A program made the translations under genes and the position numbers. Shown one piece after another: positions 15,515 to 24,025 of a stretch of 64,000 nucleotides of DNA. Origin of the DNA: Salinispirillum sp049115955. GTDB lineage: Bacteria; Pseudomonadota; Gammaproteobacteria; Pseudomonadales; Natronospirillaceae. The stretch is from assembly GCA_049115955.1 (NCBI GenBank), contig JAGDZJ010000029.1:17665-81664 (forward strand), written 5' to 3'. Below the pieces are notes generated by a model. That model worked only from the letters and a program-made list of their open reading frames with translations, had not been told where the DNA came from and searched no databases. The number at the start of each line of letters is the position of its first letter. Position 1 is the stretch's first letter.

Positions 15515-16890
15515 GCCTAAAGCCGACCATACTGGTTGTTGAAGACGATCAGAATCTGCGTGACGCTTTACAAGACACGCTGGAAATCCATGACTATCAA
15601 GTGTTGGTGGCCGATGCTGCCGAGTCTGCGCTGCAACTGTTAACCCGTCATGCCGTTAATATGGTGGTCAGTGATGTGCGCATGCCGGGCATGTCTGGTT
15701 ACGAACTGCTGGCCGTATTGCGCAAAGAGCACCCGCACATTCCGGTGTTGCTGATGACCGCCTACGGTGAAGTGGCGCATGCGGTAGAAGCTATGCAGAA
15801 CGGCGCGGTGGACTACTTGGTGAAGCCGTTTAAGCCGCAGCAATTGCTGACTATTTTAGGGCAGCACGTGGGCGGTAAGGCGGCGGCAACTTCTGATGGC
15901 GACCCGGTCGCCGTAGACCCAAGCTCAACCCATATTATGGAGCTGGCGCGCAAAGTAGCGCCAACCGACTCGACGATCCTGATCTCTGGCGAAAGCGGTA
16001 CGGGTAAAGAAGTATTGGCGCGCTACATACATGCGCATTCTAAGCGTGGCGGCGAAGCTTTTGTGGCGATCAACTGCGCAGCCATTCCGGAGAATATGTT
16101 GGAAGCAACCTTGTTCGGGCATGAAAAGGGTGCTTTCACGGGTGCCATTCAAAGTATGCCGGGCAAGTTCGAGCAAGCGAACGGCGGTACTATTTTGCTC
16201 GACGAAATATCTGAAATGGATCTGGGCCTACAAGCGAAGCTGCTGCGTGTGTTGCAGGAGCGCGAAGTAGAACGTATAGGCGGTCGTAAAACCATTCAGT
16301 TGGATGTCCGTGTGTTAGCCACCACAAACCGTGACTTGAAGCAGGCGGTCGCCAACGGTGATTTCCGTGAAGACTTGTTCTACCGTTTAAGTGTTTTCCC
16401 CATTGCGTGGCGTCCATTGCGTGAGCGCCCAGCGGATATTTTGCCCATGGCAGAGCGCTTAATTCGCCTTCATGCAGAAAAAATGCAAAAGCCTTTGGTG
16501 CAACTGGATGAATCGGCGCGGCGTGCTATTTTGGCTCATGCGTGGCCAGGTAATATTCGGGAAATGGACAACGCCATTCAGCGGGCGCTGATTTTGCAAA
16601 GTGGCCAGTTTATCAGCGAATTTGACTTGGGGCTGGCCGGAGAACATTTGATTGACCGCGATACGCGAGCGGTGGCACCGGAGGCATCATTGGATGCCAG
16701 CACCAATGCCTTGAATGCCGGCGTGAAAAAACACGAGCACCAATTAATTATTGACGCTTTGCGGGCCGCCGGTGGCCGGAAAAAGCAAGCGGCGGAAGAC
16801 CTTGGCATTAGCCCGCGCACGTTGCGTTACAAAATGGCCCGCCTGCGTGAGATGGGCGTTGAAGTGGAAAACAGCAAGGCCGCTGTTTAA
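15511..16890 (+). CDS. fleR: FleR, sigma-54-dependent flagellar response regulator
   Basis: 459 aa in NtrC order. The receiver domain (residues 1-120) has the acidic pocket VVEDD, phospho-acceptor Asp in VVSDVRMPGMSG and Lys in LVKPF. The AAA+ domain has GESGTGKEV, GAFTGA and GGTILLDEISEM. A Fis-type HTH closes the protein (KKQAAEDLGISPRTLRYKM). The start at 15511 follows GGAGG by 7 nt and overlaps the fleS stop. FleR~P with sigma-54 activates the middle class of flagellar genes (hook, ring and export parts). The fliE, fliK and flhA promoters in this window are candidate targets of FleQ or FleR. Confidence 0.96.
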   Translation: MSLKPTILVVEDDQNLRDALQDTLEIHDYQVLVADAAESALQLLTRHAVNMVVSDVRMPGMSGYELLAVLRKEHPHIPVLLMTAYGEVAHAVEAMQNGAVDYLVKPFKPQQLLTILGQHVGGKAAATSDGDPVAVDPSSTHIMELARKVAPTDSTILISGESGTGKEVLARYIHAHSKRGGEAFVAINCAAIPENMLEATLFGHEKGAFTGAIQSMPGKFEQANGGTILLDEISEMDLGLQAKLLRVLQEREVERIGGRKTIQLDVRVLATTNRDLKQAVANGDFREDLFYRLSVFPIAWRPLRERPADILPMAERLIRLHAEKMQKPLVQLDESARRAILAHAWPGNIREMDNAIQRALILQSGQFISEFDLGLAGEHLIDRDTRAVAPEASLDASTNALNAGVKKHEHQLIIDALRAAGGRKKQAAEDLGISPRTLRYKMARLREMGVEVENSKAAV

Positions 16891-16928
16891 TTAATCCTCA
16901 GGCCGCTTCAAGGGCGGAGCGGTCTTTC

Positions 16929-16987
16929 GGGGGTATGCTTACGGCGCTTCACGGCAGGCCGAAAGGCGCGCCTTGAAGCACACCCCC
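16929..16987. repeat. Long palindrome with two alternative stems
   Basis: The outer arms at 16929-16940 and 16976-16987 pair over 12 bp with one mismatch. An inner stem GCTTCA (16946-16951) / TGAAGC (16974-16979), extended by GGC/GCC blocks, uses part of the same right arm, so the two pairings exclude each other. It may be a terminator for fleR or a REP-like element. Confidence 0.55.
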
Positions 16988-17091
16988 TGCGCCCACTCCT
17001 CGCCATTACTCTGTCTGCCCTCGAGGTTTTCATCCGCCTAAGCTTGTCGTTATTTCCCTCCTCTAAAAAGCGGCAACACAGCGGCAAAAGT

Positions 17092-17107
17092 TGGCCTCAT
17101 TGTTGCA
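17092..17107 (+). promoter_or_regulatory. Sigma-54 promoter of the fliE operon
   Basis: TGGCCTCATTGTTGCA fits TGGC-N7-TTGCA with exact -24/-12 spacing, 94 bp before the fliE ATG. It probably drives fliEFGHIJ. Confidence 0.85.
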
Positions 17108-17200
17108 ACTCTCCCTCTATCAGTCCCGTATAACGGTTTTTTGACGGTTTAGATACAAAGCCTATACAAGGCTCTAAGCGTCAATCAAGAGGTGAGCAGC

Positions 17201-17629
17201 ATGATCAACAACAGAATGGATGTGCAGAACGTATTGAGCCAAATGCGGCAAATGCGGTCTCAGATGCAGGTCGATAATCAGCCTGTGCAAGCGCAAAATC
17301 CAGCGCAGATGGCGCAGCAGTTGAATCAGCTCTCGCAAGGTACGGCACTGGGTGATCAAGCACTGGGTATGCCATCAGTCAATGACGTGGGCATGGTGCG
17401 TGATGCGCCGCGCTTCGGTGAGATGTTTAAAGCCGCCATTGATACCGTGAATGCCAGCCAGCAGCATGCATCGCGTATGCGTACGGCCTATGAACAAGGA
17501 GTCCCTGGCGTTGACCTGCCGGAAGTCATGATTGCCACCAACAAAGCATCCATCTCTTTTGAAGCAACCACACAGGTGCGTAACAAGCTCCTGGAAGCCT
17601 ACAAAGAAATTATGAACATGCCGGTGTAA
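17201..17629 (+). CDS. fliE: FliE, MS ring-rod junction protein
   Basis: FliE links the FliF ring to the proximal rod and is the first rod substrate exported. The protein is 142 aa, longer than the usual 100-115, because of a Gln/Met-rich N-terminal half. The C-terminal half is typical (FGEMFKAAIDTVNASQQHASRM, then LPEVMIATNKASISFEATTQVRNKLLEAYKEIMNMPV). AAGAGGT lies before the ATG at 17201; an upstream in-frame GTG (17192) would sit inside that site. First gene after the sigma-54 promoter at 17092-17107. Confidence 0.96.
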   Translation: MINNRMDVQNVLSQMRQMRSQMQVDNQPVQAQNPAQMAQQLNQLSQGTALGDQALGMPSVNDVGMVRDAPRFGEMFKAAIDTVNASQQHASRMRTAYEQGVPGVDLPEVMIATNKASISFEATTQVRNKLLEAYKEIMNMPV

Positions 17630-17643
17630 GAGGCTAAGCCATC

Positions 17644-19395
17644 ATGGAAAACGTACCTGCAGCTCCAGCGAGCCATCAGCCGCCAGCCACAACCGCACAA
17701 AACAGCGGTGGTATGGACGCGCAAGCGAATGCTGCCTCTGTTAGCGACACTGGCGGCTTCGACGTCTCGCCGCCAAAGAAAGTACACCCGCTAATCGAAG
17801 GCTTTCAGCGTCTGAGCATGATGCGTCAGTTATGGATGATGGTGGCTTTGGCGGCCTCCATTGCCATCGGTTTGGGTGTGGTGCTGTGGTCGCAGGGTAC
17901 AAACTACCGTCCTTTAATTACCTCATCGGAAAACTACGAGGTTCGTGAGGTCATTGAGGTGCTGAGTACGGCGCGCATTGATTTCACCATGGACCCTTCC
18001 AACGGGGTGATTCTGGTCAAAGAGAGCCAACTGCATCAAGCGCGCTTGGAAGTCGCACGTGCCGGTTTGAGTACCGACCGAACGGTGGGACTTGAGCTTC
18101 TGGATGAGAGCAGTGGTCTAGGTACCAGTCAGTTTATGGAAACGGCTCGTTTCCGCCGAGCGTTAGAGGGTGAGTTGGCGCGTACGGTAGCCTCGTTGAA
18201 CCAAGTGCGTACCGCCCGAGTGCATTTAGCCATTCCAGAACGCAGCGTATTTGTGCGTGATAACCGTCGTCCGACGGCGAGTGTATTTGTTGACCTGTAC
18301 GCTGGCGCGATGCTTGAGCGTGATCAAGTCAAAGCCATTACCAATCTTGTGGCTACTAGTATTCCTGAAATGTCGGCCGAGCACGTGAGCATTGTCGACC
18401 AACGCGGCCGTTTGTTGAGCGACTTTGAACGCACCAATGCCGAAGAAGAGACTGAGCGGCAGTTTGAGTTTTCCCGTCGCGTAGAGGACAACGTCTCGCG
18501 GCGCATTCAAGGGATTCTTGAGCCAGTCATTGGGCATCGTGGTTTCAAAGCTGAAGTGTCTGCCGACGTCGACTTCACTCGAGTAGAGATGGCGGAAGAG
18601 CTGTTCAATCCTGATTTGATTGCTTTGCGCAGTGAGCAGACCATTGATGAAACAACGGTAGGGCAGGTGCAGGGCGGTATTCCTGGAGCGCTGACTAACC
18701 AACCGCCGGGCAACGCAGAAGCGCCAGAAGAAGTAGATGAAAATGGTAATCCCATCAACCAGCCGCCAACCACGTCGCGTGCTGAGGCGACCCGTAACTT
18801 CGAAGTGGACCGCACCTTAAGCTATACCCAGAATCAAGTAGGGCGTCTGCGTCGGTTGACGGTTGCTGTGGTGGTTGATGATATGCGGGTGCCCGGTCCA
18901 GATGGTACAATGATCCGACAGGCGTGGACGCAAGATGAATTGAACCGCCTGCGTATTTTGGTACAGGATGCCGTCGGTTTTGATGCCGCGCGTGGTGACA
19001 GTGTGAACGTCATCAATACCGCTTTCATGGCACCCGAAGAACTGGTCGAAGATATCCCGTTCTGGATGGAACCTTGGTTCTGGGATTTCATGAAGATGGT
19101 ATTGGCCGGTATCTTTGTGTTGATCATGATCTTCGGTGTGTTCCGACCTGCGTTGCGCAGCATCATGGATCAAGGCGGCGAAGAGCTGGAAGAAGATGCA
19201 GCGTTGGATGCTCTGGATATTGATGAGGAAGCCATCGCAGATGACAAGGTAACCTTAAGTATGTCGGATGAGTACTTGTTGCCTGGACCATCTGAAACCT
19301 TTGAAAAACAGTTGGATGCGTTGCGTGGTCTGATTGCTGAAGACCCGGGCCGAGTCTCTCTGGTAATGAAACAATGGATACTGAGCGATGACTGA
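17644..19395 (+). CDS. fliF: FliF, flagellar MS-ring protein
   Basis: 583 aa, normal length. An N-terminal cytosolic stretch is followed by a first membrane helix (about residues 59-82). The periplasmic ring-building (YscJ-like) region starts at YRPLITSSENYEVREVIEVL and contains ARVHLAIPERSVFVRD. A second membrane helix lies at about 478-500. The acidic C-terminal tail (EELEEDAALDALDIDEEAIADD) leads to the segment that binds FliG. The coding end overlaps fliG by 8 bp, which suggests coupled synthesis of ring and switch protein. Confidence 0.98.
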   Translation: MENVPAAPASHQPPATTAQNSGGMDAQANAASVSDTGGFDVSPPKKVHPLIEGFQRLSMMRQLWMMVALAASIAIGLGVVLWSQGTNYRPLITSSENYEVREVIEVLSTARIDFTMDPSNGVILVKESQLHQARLEVARAGLSTDRTVGLELLDESSGLGTSQFMETARFRRALEGELARTVASLNQVRTARVHLAIPERSVFVRDNRRPTASVFVDLYAGAMLERDQVKAITNLVATSIPEMSAEHVSIVDQRGRLLSDFERTNAEEETERQFEFSRRVEDNVSRRIQGILEPVIGHRGFKAEVSADVDFTRVEMAEELFNPDLIALRSEQTIDETTVGQVQGGIPGALTNQPPGNAEAPEEVDENGNPINQPPTTSRAEATRNFEVDRTLSYTQNQVGRLRRLTVAVVVDDMRVPGPDGTMIRQAWTQDELNRLRILVQDAVGFDAARGDSVNVINTAFMAPEELVEDIPFWMEPWFWDFMKMVLAGIFVLIMIFGVFRPALRSIMDQGGEELEEDAALDALDIDEEAIADDKVTLSMSDEYLLPGPSETFEKQLDALRGLIAEDPGRVSLVMKQWILSDD

Positions 19396-20440
19396 GAACA
19401 TCGGTAACCAAATGCCCATGGACCCCAAGCGCAAAGCGCTTGACGGGGTGCGGATGACTGACCGAGCGGCTATTTTGCTGATGTCGTTGGGCGAAATGGA
19501 CGCCGCTGAGGTGCTGAAGAACTTAGGGCCGAAAGAAGTACAGCGTGTGGGTACGGCCATGTCTCAGCTTTCCAACGTCACTCAGGAGCAAGTCGAAGGC
19601 GTCGTTCAACTGTTCTTGGACGAAGTCAGTGGTCGCACCAGCTTGGGTGTTGGCTCGGACGAATACATTCGTGCCATGCTGACGCAGGCGCTGGGTGCTG
19701 ATAAAGCTTCTGGTCTGATTGACCGTATCCTCTTGGGTGGTAACACAACCGGCCTCGATACACTCAAATGGATGGAGTCGCGCTCGGTAGCCGACATCAT
19801 TCGTAACGAACACCCGCAGATTCAAGCTATCGTTATTGCTTATCTGGAAAGCGATCAATCGGCGGAGATTTTGTCGCACTTCTCCGAGAAGGTGCGTCTG
19901 GACATCATGATGCGCGTGGCCGCACTGGATACGGTGCAACCAGCCGCCTTGCGCGAATTGAACGACATATTGGAACGTCAGTTTGCATCCAGCGCGGGTA
20001 CACAGCAACAGGCTCTGGGTGGCGTGAAGCGTGCTGCGATGATCATGAACTACCTGGAATCCTCAATCGAAGTCGAATTGATGGATGGGATCAAAGAGAT
20101 CGACGAAGATTTGGGGCAGGAAATCGAAGACCTTATGTTTGTGTTCGAGAATCTGGCCGATGTGGACGACCGAGGCATTCAAGCGCTGCTGCGCGAGATC
20201 AATACCGATCTGCTCAAGGTGGCTTTGCGTGGTTCCGAGCCACAGTTGATGGAAAAATTCTTCACCAACATGTCCAAACGTGCGGCCGAACTGCTGCGTG
20301 ATGACATTGAGGCCATGGGTCCTGTACGCGTCAGTGATGTAGAGGGTGCGCAGAAAGAAATTCTGGCTATTGCACGTCGTATGGCCGATGCCGGCGATAT
20401 CGTGTTGGGTGGCGCCGGTGGTGGCGATTCCATGGTATAG
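19388..20440 (+). CDS. fliG: FliG, motor switch and torque protein
   Basis: 350 aa. The N domain (DRAAILLMSLGEMDAAEVLKNLGPKEVQRVGTAMSQL) binds FliF. The middle domain has the EHPQIQAIVIAYL (EHPQ) motif that contacts FliM. The C-terminal torque helix region reads DDRGIQALLREINTDLLKVALRG and then AAELLRDDIEAMGPVRVSDVE, carrying the charged residues that face the stator. The stop codon TAG belongs to a copy of a dispersed REP-like repeat (20438-20458), so the last codon abuts the element. Confidence 0.98.
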   Translation: MTENIGNQMPMDPKRKALDGVRMTDRAAILLMSLGEMDAAEVLKNLGPKEVQRVGTAMSQLSNVTQEQVEGVVQLFLDEVSGRTSLGVGSDEYIRAMLTQALGADKASGLIDRILLGGNTTGLDTLKWMESRSVADIIRNEHPQIQAIVIAYLESDQSAEILSHFSEKVRLDIMMRVAALDTVQPAALRELNDILERQFASSAGTQQQALGGVKRAAMIMNYLESSIEVELMDGIKEIDEDLGQEIEDLMFVFENLADVDDRGIQALLREINTDLLKVALRGSEPQLMEKFFTNMSKRAAELLRDDIEAMGPVRVSDVEGAQKEILAIARRMADAGDIVLGGAGGGDSMV

Positions 20441-20537
20441 GAGGCCAGTCCTCTGGCCGAATCTGTATCATGGCGACGGGCGCTTTTTCAACAAAGGCAC
20501 ACGCTGTCCTACGGTAGGGCGGGTATTCATACCCGCC
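20438..20537 (+). repeat. REP-like repeat and hairpin between fliG and fliH
   Basis: 20438-20458 is nearly identical (20 of 21) to the minus strand of 9215-9235 and starts with the fliG stop codon; it contains GGCCAG/CTGGCC with a 4-nt loop. A second hairpin, GGCGGGTAT (20518-20526) / ATACCCGCC (20529-20537), resembles those at 12361 and 11467. The 157-bp fliG-fliH gap has no recognisable promoter and is long for an otherwise tight operon. Confidence 0.7.
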
Positions 20538-20597
20538 GAAATTTCGTGCGGTAAACTGATCGTTTTAATTTAGTAACACCCTTCGGGAGCACAAGTT

Positions 20598-21686
20598 TTG
20601 GTCACTAAGTCATTCACGAGACGTGAACAGATGCACGTAGAAACGTGGCAACTGCCGCGCTTAGATGGCAAAGTCGTCAATGAGCCTGTGCCTGACGTAC
20701 CAACCGAGCCGGAAGAAGAGGAGCTGTTACCGCCTTCTGCTGCTGAGCTGCAAGCGATCCGTGATTCGGCCCGCGATGAAGGCTTTACTGAAGGTGTCAG
20801 CCTGGGTCACACCGCCGGTGTGGAGCAGGGCCATGAAGAAGGCTTTCAAGAAGGCTTTGAAGCCGGCAAACTCGCCGGAGAACAAGCGGGGCGGGAAGCG
20901 GCTGAAGCTCAGGCCTTGAAAGAGCTGGGTGAGGCTAAGCAGGACTTCGCTAATCGCTTTGCTGCTGTTCTAAACGAGCTGAACACCGCTGAAGCAGCCC
21001 TTGAAGACGAATTAACGCCGATTGTACGCGATCTGATTCTGCGTATTGCGCAAAGCCTGGTGGTTGATTCCCTGCGTCATTCCCCCGAACAAATTGAAAA
21101 GATTGTTCACCAAGCCATTCAGTTGATGCCGGTGGCGCATGAGCGCATGGACATTTCGTTGCACCCTGATGACCATGCCATTCTGAAAGAAATTGATCGC
21201 CCGTGGTTGGAGCACGTTGAGATGCATGCGGATGCGACGTTGTCGCCCGGTGGATGCATCATAAAAACACGACATAGTTTATTGGATTACACGCTCCAAG
21301 CGCGCTACGAGCAGCAGATTGCGGCCTTGCTAGACGTGGATCGTACTGAACTGAGCGAGCCCTTACGTACGTTAAGCGCTGCACGCTTCAAAGCGCTGAC
21401 TGAGATTAAACCAGAAGTCGAGCCAGAACCAGGATCGGTAGCGCCTGCTGAAGATGCTCTCGACGTAGAACCTTCTTCACAAGCAAACCCCGATGACTCC
21501 GTACCTGATACCGACGCAACTGACGTAGGAGAGGAGCCCTCACCGGGAACAAATCCTGAGGCATCAGCCGAAACAGACTTGCCTGAGGTAGAAGCAGCGC
21601 CCTCGACGCGAATGGACTCCCTGCAATCAGATCCTGATCGCAGTGAAGATGAACCCAGTGATGATGAGCGCAATGACCAGCAGTAA
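20598..21686 (+). CDS. fliH: FliH, export ATPase regulator with acidic C-terminal tail
   Basis: FliH holds the export ATPase FliI and docks it at the switch. A TTG start at 20598 is preceded by CGGGAG at good spacing; the next ATG is codon 12. The core includes an N-terminal segment WQLPRLDGK, Gly-spaced E-rich heptads (EGFTEGVSLGHTAGVEQGHEEG...), and the C-terminal globular part with LILRIAQSLVVDSLRHSPEQI and HPDDHAILKEI. FliH proteins usually end soon after, at about 240-270 aa. Here about 95 further residues follow, rich in Glu, Asp, Pro and Ser. The end overlaps the fliI reading frame. Confidence 0.92.
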   Translation: MVTKSFTRREQMHVETWQLPRLDGKVVNEPVPDVPTEPEEEELLPPSAAELQAIRDSARDEGFTEGVSLGHTAGVEQGHEEGFQEGFEAGKLAGEQAGREAAEAQALKELGEAKQDFANRFAAVLNELNTAEAALEDELTPIVRDLILRIAQSLVVDSLRHSPEQIEKIVHQAIQLMPVAHERMDISLHPDDHAILKEIDRPWLEHVEMHADATLSPGGCIIKTRHSLLDYTLQARYEQQIAALLDVDRTELSEPLRTLSAARFKALTEIKPEVEPEPGSVAPAEDALDVEPSSQANPDDSVPDTDATDVGEEPSPGTNPEASAETDLPEVEAAPSTRMDSLQSDPDRSEDEPSDDERNDQQ

Positions 21687-23187
21687 ACTGGGCACAAAGC
21701 TGCAGCAAATACTCGCGCGTACGCCCGACTTCGTAGAGCCCCCAGTTGCCGGTAAATTGACGCGCTTAGTGGGCCTTACGCTCGAAGCCTCTGGCTTGTC
21801 TGTCTCGGTCGGTGACCGTTGCTTGGTCAAAGACGCCCATCAAACCGTTGAGGCCGAGGTGGTTGGCTTCACGGAAGACAAAACCTATTTGATGCCGGTG
21901 CAGGCCATGGGGCATTTGCGAGCTGGAGCAACCGTCATTCCCATTGCCAGTGCGTCGGAACTGGTGATCGGCGACGAACTGTTAAGTCGAGTTGTAAATG
22001 GTTTTGGTGAGCCGATCGACGGTAAAGGCGCCTTACATTGCCGGTCTCGTCAACCGCTTAATGGCGAATACATCAACCCCATGCACCGTCAACCCATACG
22101 TGAACCCCTAGACGTTGGTATCAAAGCCATCAACGCCATGTTGTCTGTCGGTCGTGGGCAACGCTTAGGTTTGTTTGCTGGCTCAGGGGTCGGTAAGTCG
22201 GTCCTGCTGGGCATGATGACGCGCTTCACCAACGCCGACATCATTATTGTGGGCTTGATCGGTGAGCGTGGCCGTGAGGTGAAAGAGTTCATCGATGAGA
22301 TTTTAGGTGAGGAAGGTCTGGCGCGCAGCGTCGTTGTCGCCTCGCCGGCTGATGATCCACCGTTACTGCGTTTACGTGCCGCCCAGTACACCACGGCCAT
22401 TGCCGAATATTATCGTGGGCAAGGCAAGAATGTTCTTTTGCTGATGGATTCACTCACCCGTTACGCGCAGGCGCAGCGGGAAATTGCTCTGGCCATTGGC
22501 GAACCGCCTGCCACCAAGGGGTATCCGCCTTCGGTGTTTGCGCGCTTACCACACTTGGTTGAACGAGCCGGTAACGGCGAAGAGGGTGGTGGTTCCATTA
22601 CTGCGTTCTATACCGTGCTAACCGAAGGTGATGACCAACAAGACCCGGTGGCGGATTCCGCGCGAGCGATTCTCGACGGCCATATTGTGCTGTCACGTCG
22701 TCTTGCTGAGCAGGGCCATTATCCGGCCATTGATGTGGAAGCCTCAATCAGTCGTGCTATGCCGCAGGTGGTCAGTGAAGGACACCTAAAAGCCGCCCAG
22801 CGCTTTAAACAGTTGTTTTCGCGCTATCAGCAAAGCCAAGACCTGATCACGATCGGTGCCTATACTAAGGGACAAGACAAAGAATTAGACACGGCGATTC
22901 ACTTGATGCCACAAATGCGCTCGTTCCTGCAGCAAGGCTTGAAAGAGAAATTCGACTACCTGAAGAGTGGGCAGTTGCTTAACGCTTTGCTACAAAATGC
23001 CAACGCCCCAGCGGCGGGCGCTGCCGACGGCGGTACATTGCGCAGGATGTCGCCGGGTGGTGGCGCTGTACAAGCGGGCTCTCAACAGCAAGGTTCGCAA
23101 CAACCGGGCGCCCAACAGCCCGGTGCAGGCCCGGCTGGACGCGAGGGTGGTATTAGACCCGTCGGCGTACCGAAAGCATCCTCATGA
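21673..23187 (+). CDS. fliI: FliI, flagellar export ATPase with Gln/Gly/Pro-rich tail
   Basis: An F1-beta-like ATPase of the type III export apparatus. Walker A is FAGSGVGKSVLL. The Walker B region is NVLLLMDSLTRYAQA. The conserved PPATKGYPPSVFARLPHLVERAG and VDVEASISR-type segments are present. The start is uncertain: ATGs at 21649, 21661, 21664 and 21673 and a GTG at 21643 are all in frame, and none has a strong Shine-Dalgarno. The last was taken, giving 504 aa. The catalytic body ends near residue 445. About 60 low-complexity residues follow (GSQQQGSQQPGAQQPGAG type), absent from most FliI. Its start overlaps fliH and its stop overlaps fliJ (ATGA). Confidence 0.95.
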   Translation: MTSSKLGTKLQQILARTPDFVEPPVAGKLTRLVGLTLEASGLSVSVGDRCLVKDAHQTVEAEVVGFTEDKTYLMPVQAMGHLRAGATVIPIASASELVIGDELLSRVVNGFGEPIDGKGALHCRSRQPLNGEYINPMHRQPIREPLDVGIKAINAMLSVGRGQRLGLFAGSGVGKSVLLGMMTRFTNADIIIVGLIGERGREVKEFIDEILGEEGLARSVVVASPADDPPLLRLRAAQYTTAIAEYYRGQGKNVLLLMDSLTRYAQAQREIALAIGEPPATKGYPPSVFARLPHLVERAGNGEEGGGSITAFYTVLTEGDDQQDPVADSARAILDGHIVLSRRLAEQGHYPAIDVEASISRAMPQVVSEGHLKAAQRFKQLFSRYQQSQDLITIGAYTKGQDKELDTAIHLMPQMRSFLQQGLKEKFDYLKSGQLLNALLQNANAPAAGAADGGTLRRMSPGGGAVQAGSQQQGSQQPGAQQPGAGPAGREGGIRPVGVPKASS

Positions 23188-23633
23188 AACGCTCCAAACG
23201 CCTTGAAGTCGTCTTAAAGCTCTTCGTGCAACAAGAAGAGAAGGCGAGCCAGCATGTGCAAATGGCACGAGTAACGCTGGAACAACAGCAGAACCAGCTA
23301 CGTGATTTGGTTGCCTACCAAGAAGAATACTATCAGTCGGTGACGGGCGAAGCGCAGCAGACGGTCAGCATCATGCAGTGGCGGCGCTTGCAGGATTACA
23401 TAGAACAATTGAAAGGGATCATTGCCAAGCAAGAGTACCAAGTACAGCTTGCAGAAGTGGATGTGACACGCGCTCAGGAAGCGTGGCAGCAGGCTTATCT
23501 GAAGCGCAAGTCTTTGGAGGGTATGGTCGAAAAGGTGGTTCTGCAGGAGACTTTAGACGACGATCGGAAAGAACAGAAAAATTTAGATGAATTGGTACAG
23601 CAGCTTCAACAAAGTCGCTACAATCGCTCTTGA
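23184..23633 (+). CDS. fliJ: FliJ, export chaperone escort / ATPase stalk protein
   Basis: 149 aa, nearly all coiled coil, starting MKRSKRLEVVLKLFVQQEEKASQHVQMA and rich in Gln, Glu and Lys in heptads. FliJ sits in the FliI hexamer like the gamma stalk of F1 and couples it to FlhA. The assignment relies on the coiled-coil pattern, length and position right after fliI with a 4-bp overlap. It closes the fliEFGHIJ block. Confidence 0.93.
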   Translation: MKRSKRLEVVLKLFVQQEEKASQHVQMARVTLEQQQNQLRDLVAYQEEYYQSVTGEAQQTVSIMQWRRLQDYIEQLKGIIAKQEYQVQLAEVDVTRAQEAWQQAYLKRKSLEGMVEKVVLQETLDDDRKEQKNLDELVQQLQQSRYNRS

Positions 23634-23715
23634 ACAGGATTAGATACATCGACAGACTGACAAATGTATTTTTCCCCACTAGACTGACAGTGATTGATAT
23701 TGAGGAACTTCTGGC

Positions 23716-24021
23716 ATGACCGTAACAGCCCATCCATCGGAAGACCGTTCAGCGCTCACCATTCAGGTTACAGGGCGATTCGACTTCAGCTCGCATCAAG
23801 AGTTTCGTAAGTTGTATGAGTCAGCTCCTGCAGACGTTAAGCAGTATGTTATTGATATGACAGACGCTACCTACCTTGACAGCTCGGCACTCGGTATGTT
23901 GTTGCTGTTGCGTGATCATGCCGGAGGCGACAACGCCAATATCCGTATTGTGAACAGCAACCCCGACGTAAAAAAGATTCTGACCATTTCAAATTTTGGT
24001 CAATTGTTTACGCTAGAATAA
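23716..24021 (+). CDS. STAS-domain anti-sigma factor antagonist (HsbA-like)
   Basis: A 101-aa single STAS domain. The predicted phosphorylation site is the first Ser of the LDSSALGMLLLL loop, the same place as in SpoIIAA-type antagonists. Pseudomonas HsbA has this size and works with HsbR, a receiver-phosphatase-kinase protein, to control the anti-sigma-28 factor FlgM. Here the STAS gene is followed 4 bp later by a gene with exactly the HsbR architecture, so an HsbA-HsbR-like switch is inferred. The 82-bp gap after fliJ contains two copies of AGACTGACA about 30 bp apart but no clear promoter. Confidence 0.88.
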   Translation: MTVTAHPSEDRSALTIQVTGRFDFSSHQEFRKLYESAPADVKQYVIDMTDATYLDSSALGMLLLLRDHAGGDNANIRIVNSNPDVKKILTISNFGQLFTLE

Positions 24022-24025
24022 ACGC

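Larger units (their letters stand above)
16891..17200. other. Intergenic region fleR-fliE
   Basis: These 310 bp hold no gene. They contain a long imperfect palindrome (16929-16987) and a sigma-54 promoter (17092-17107). FleQ or FleR binding sites are expected here but have no motif that can be called by eye. Confidence 0.6.
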
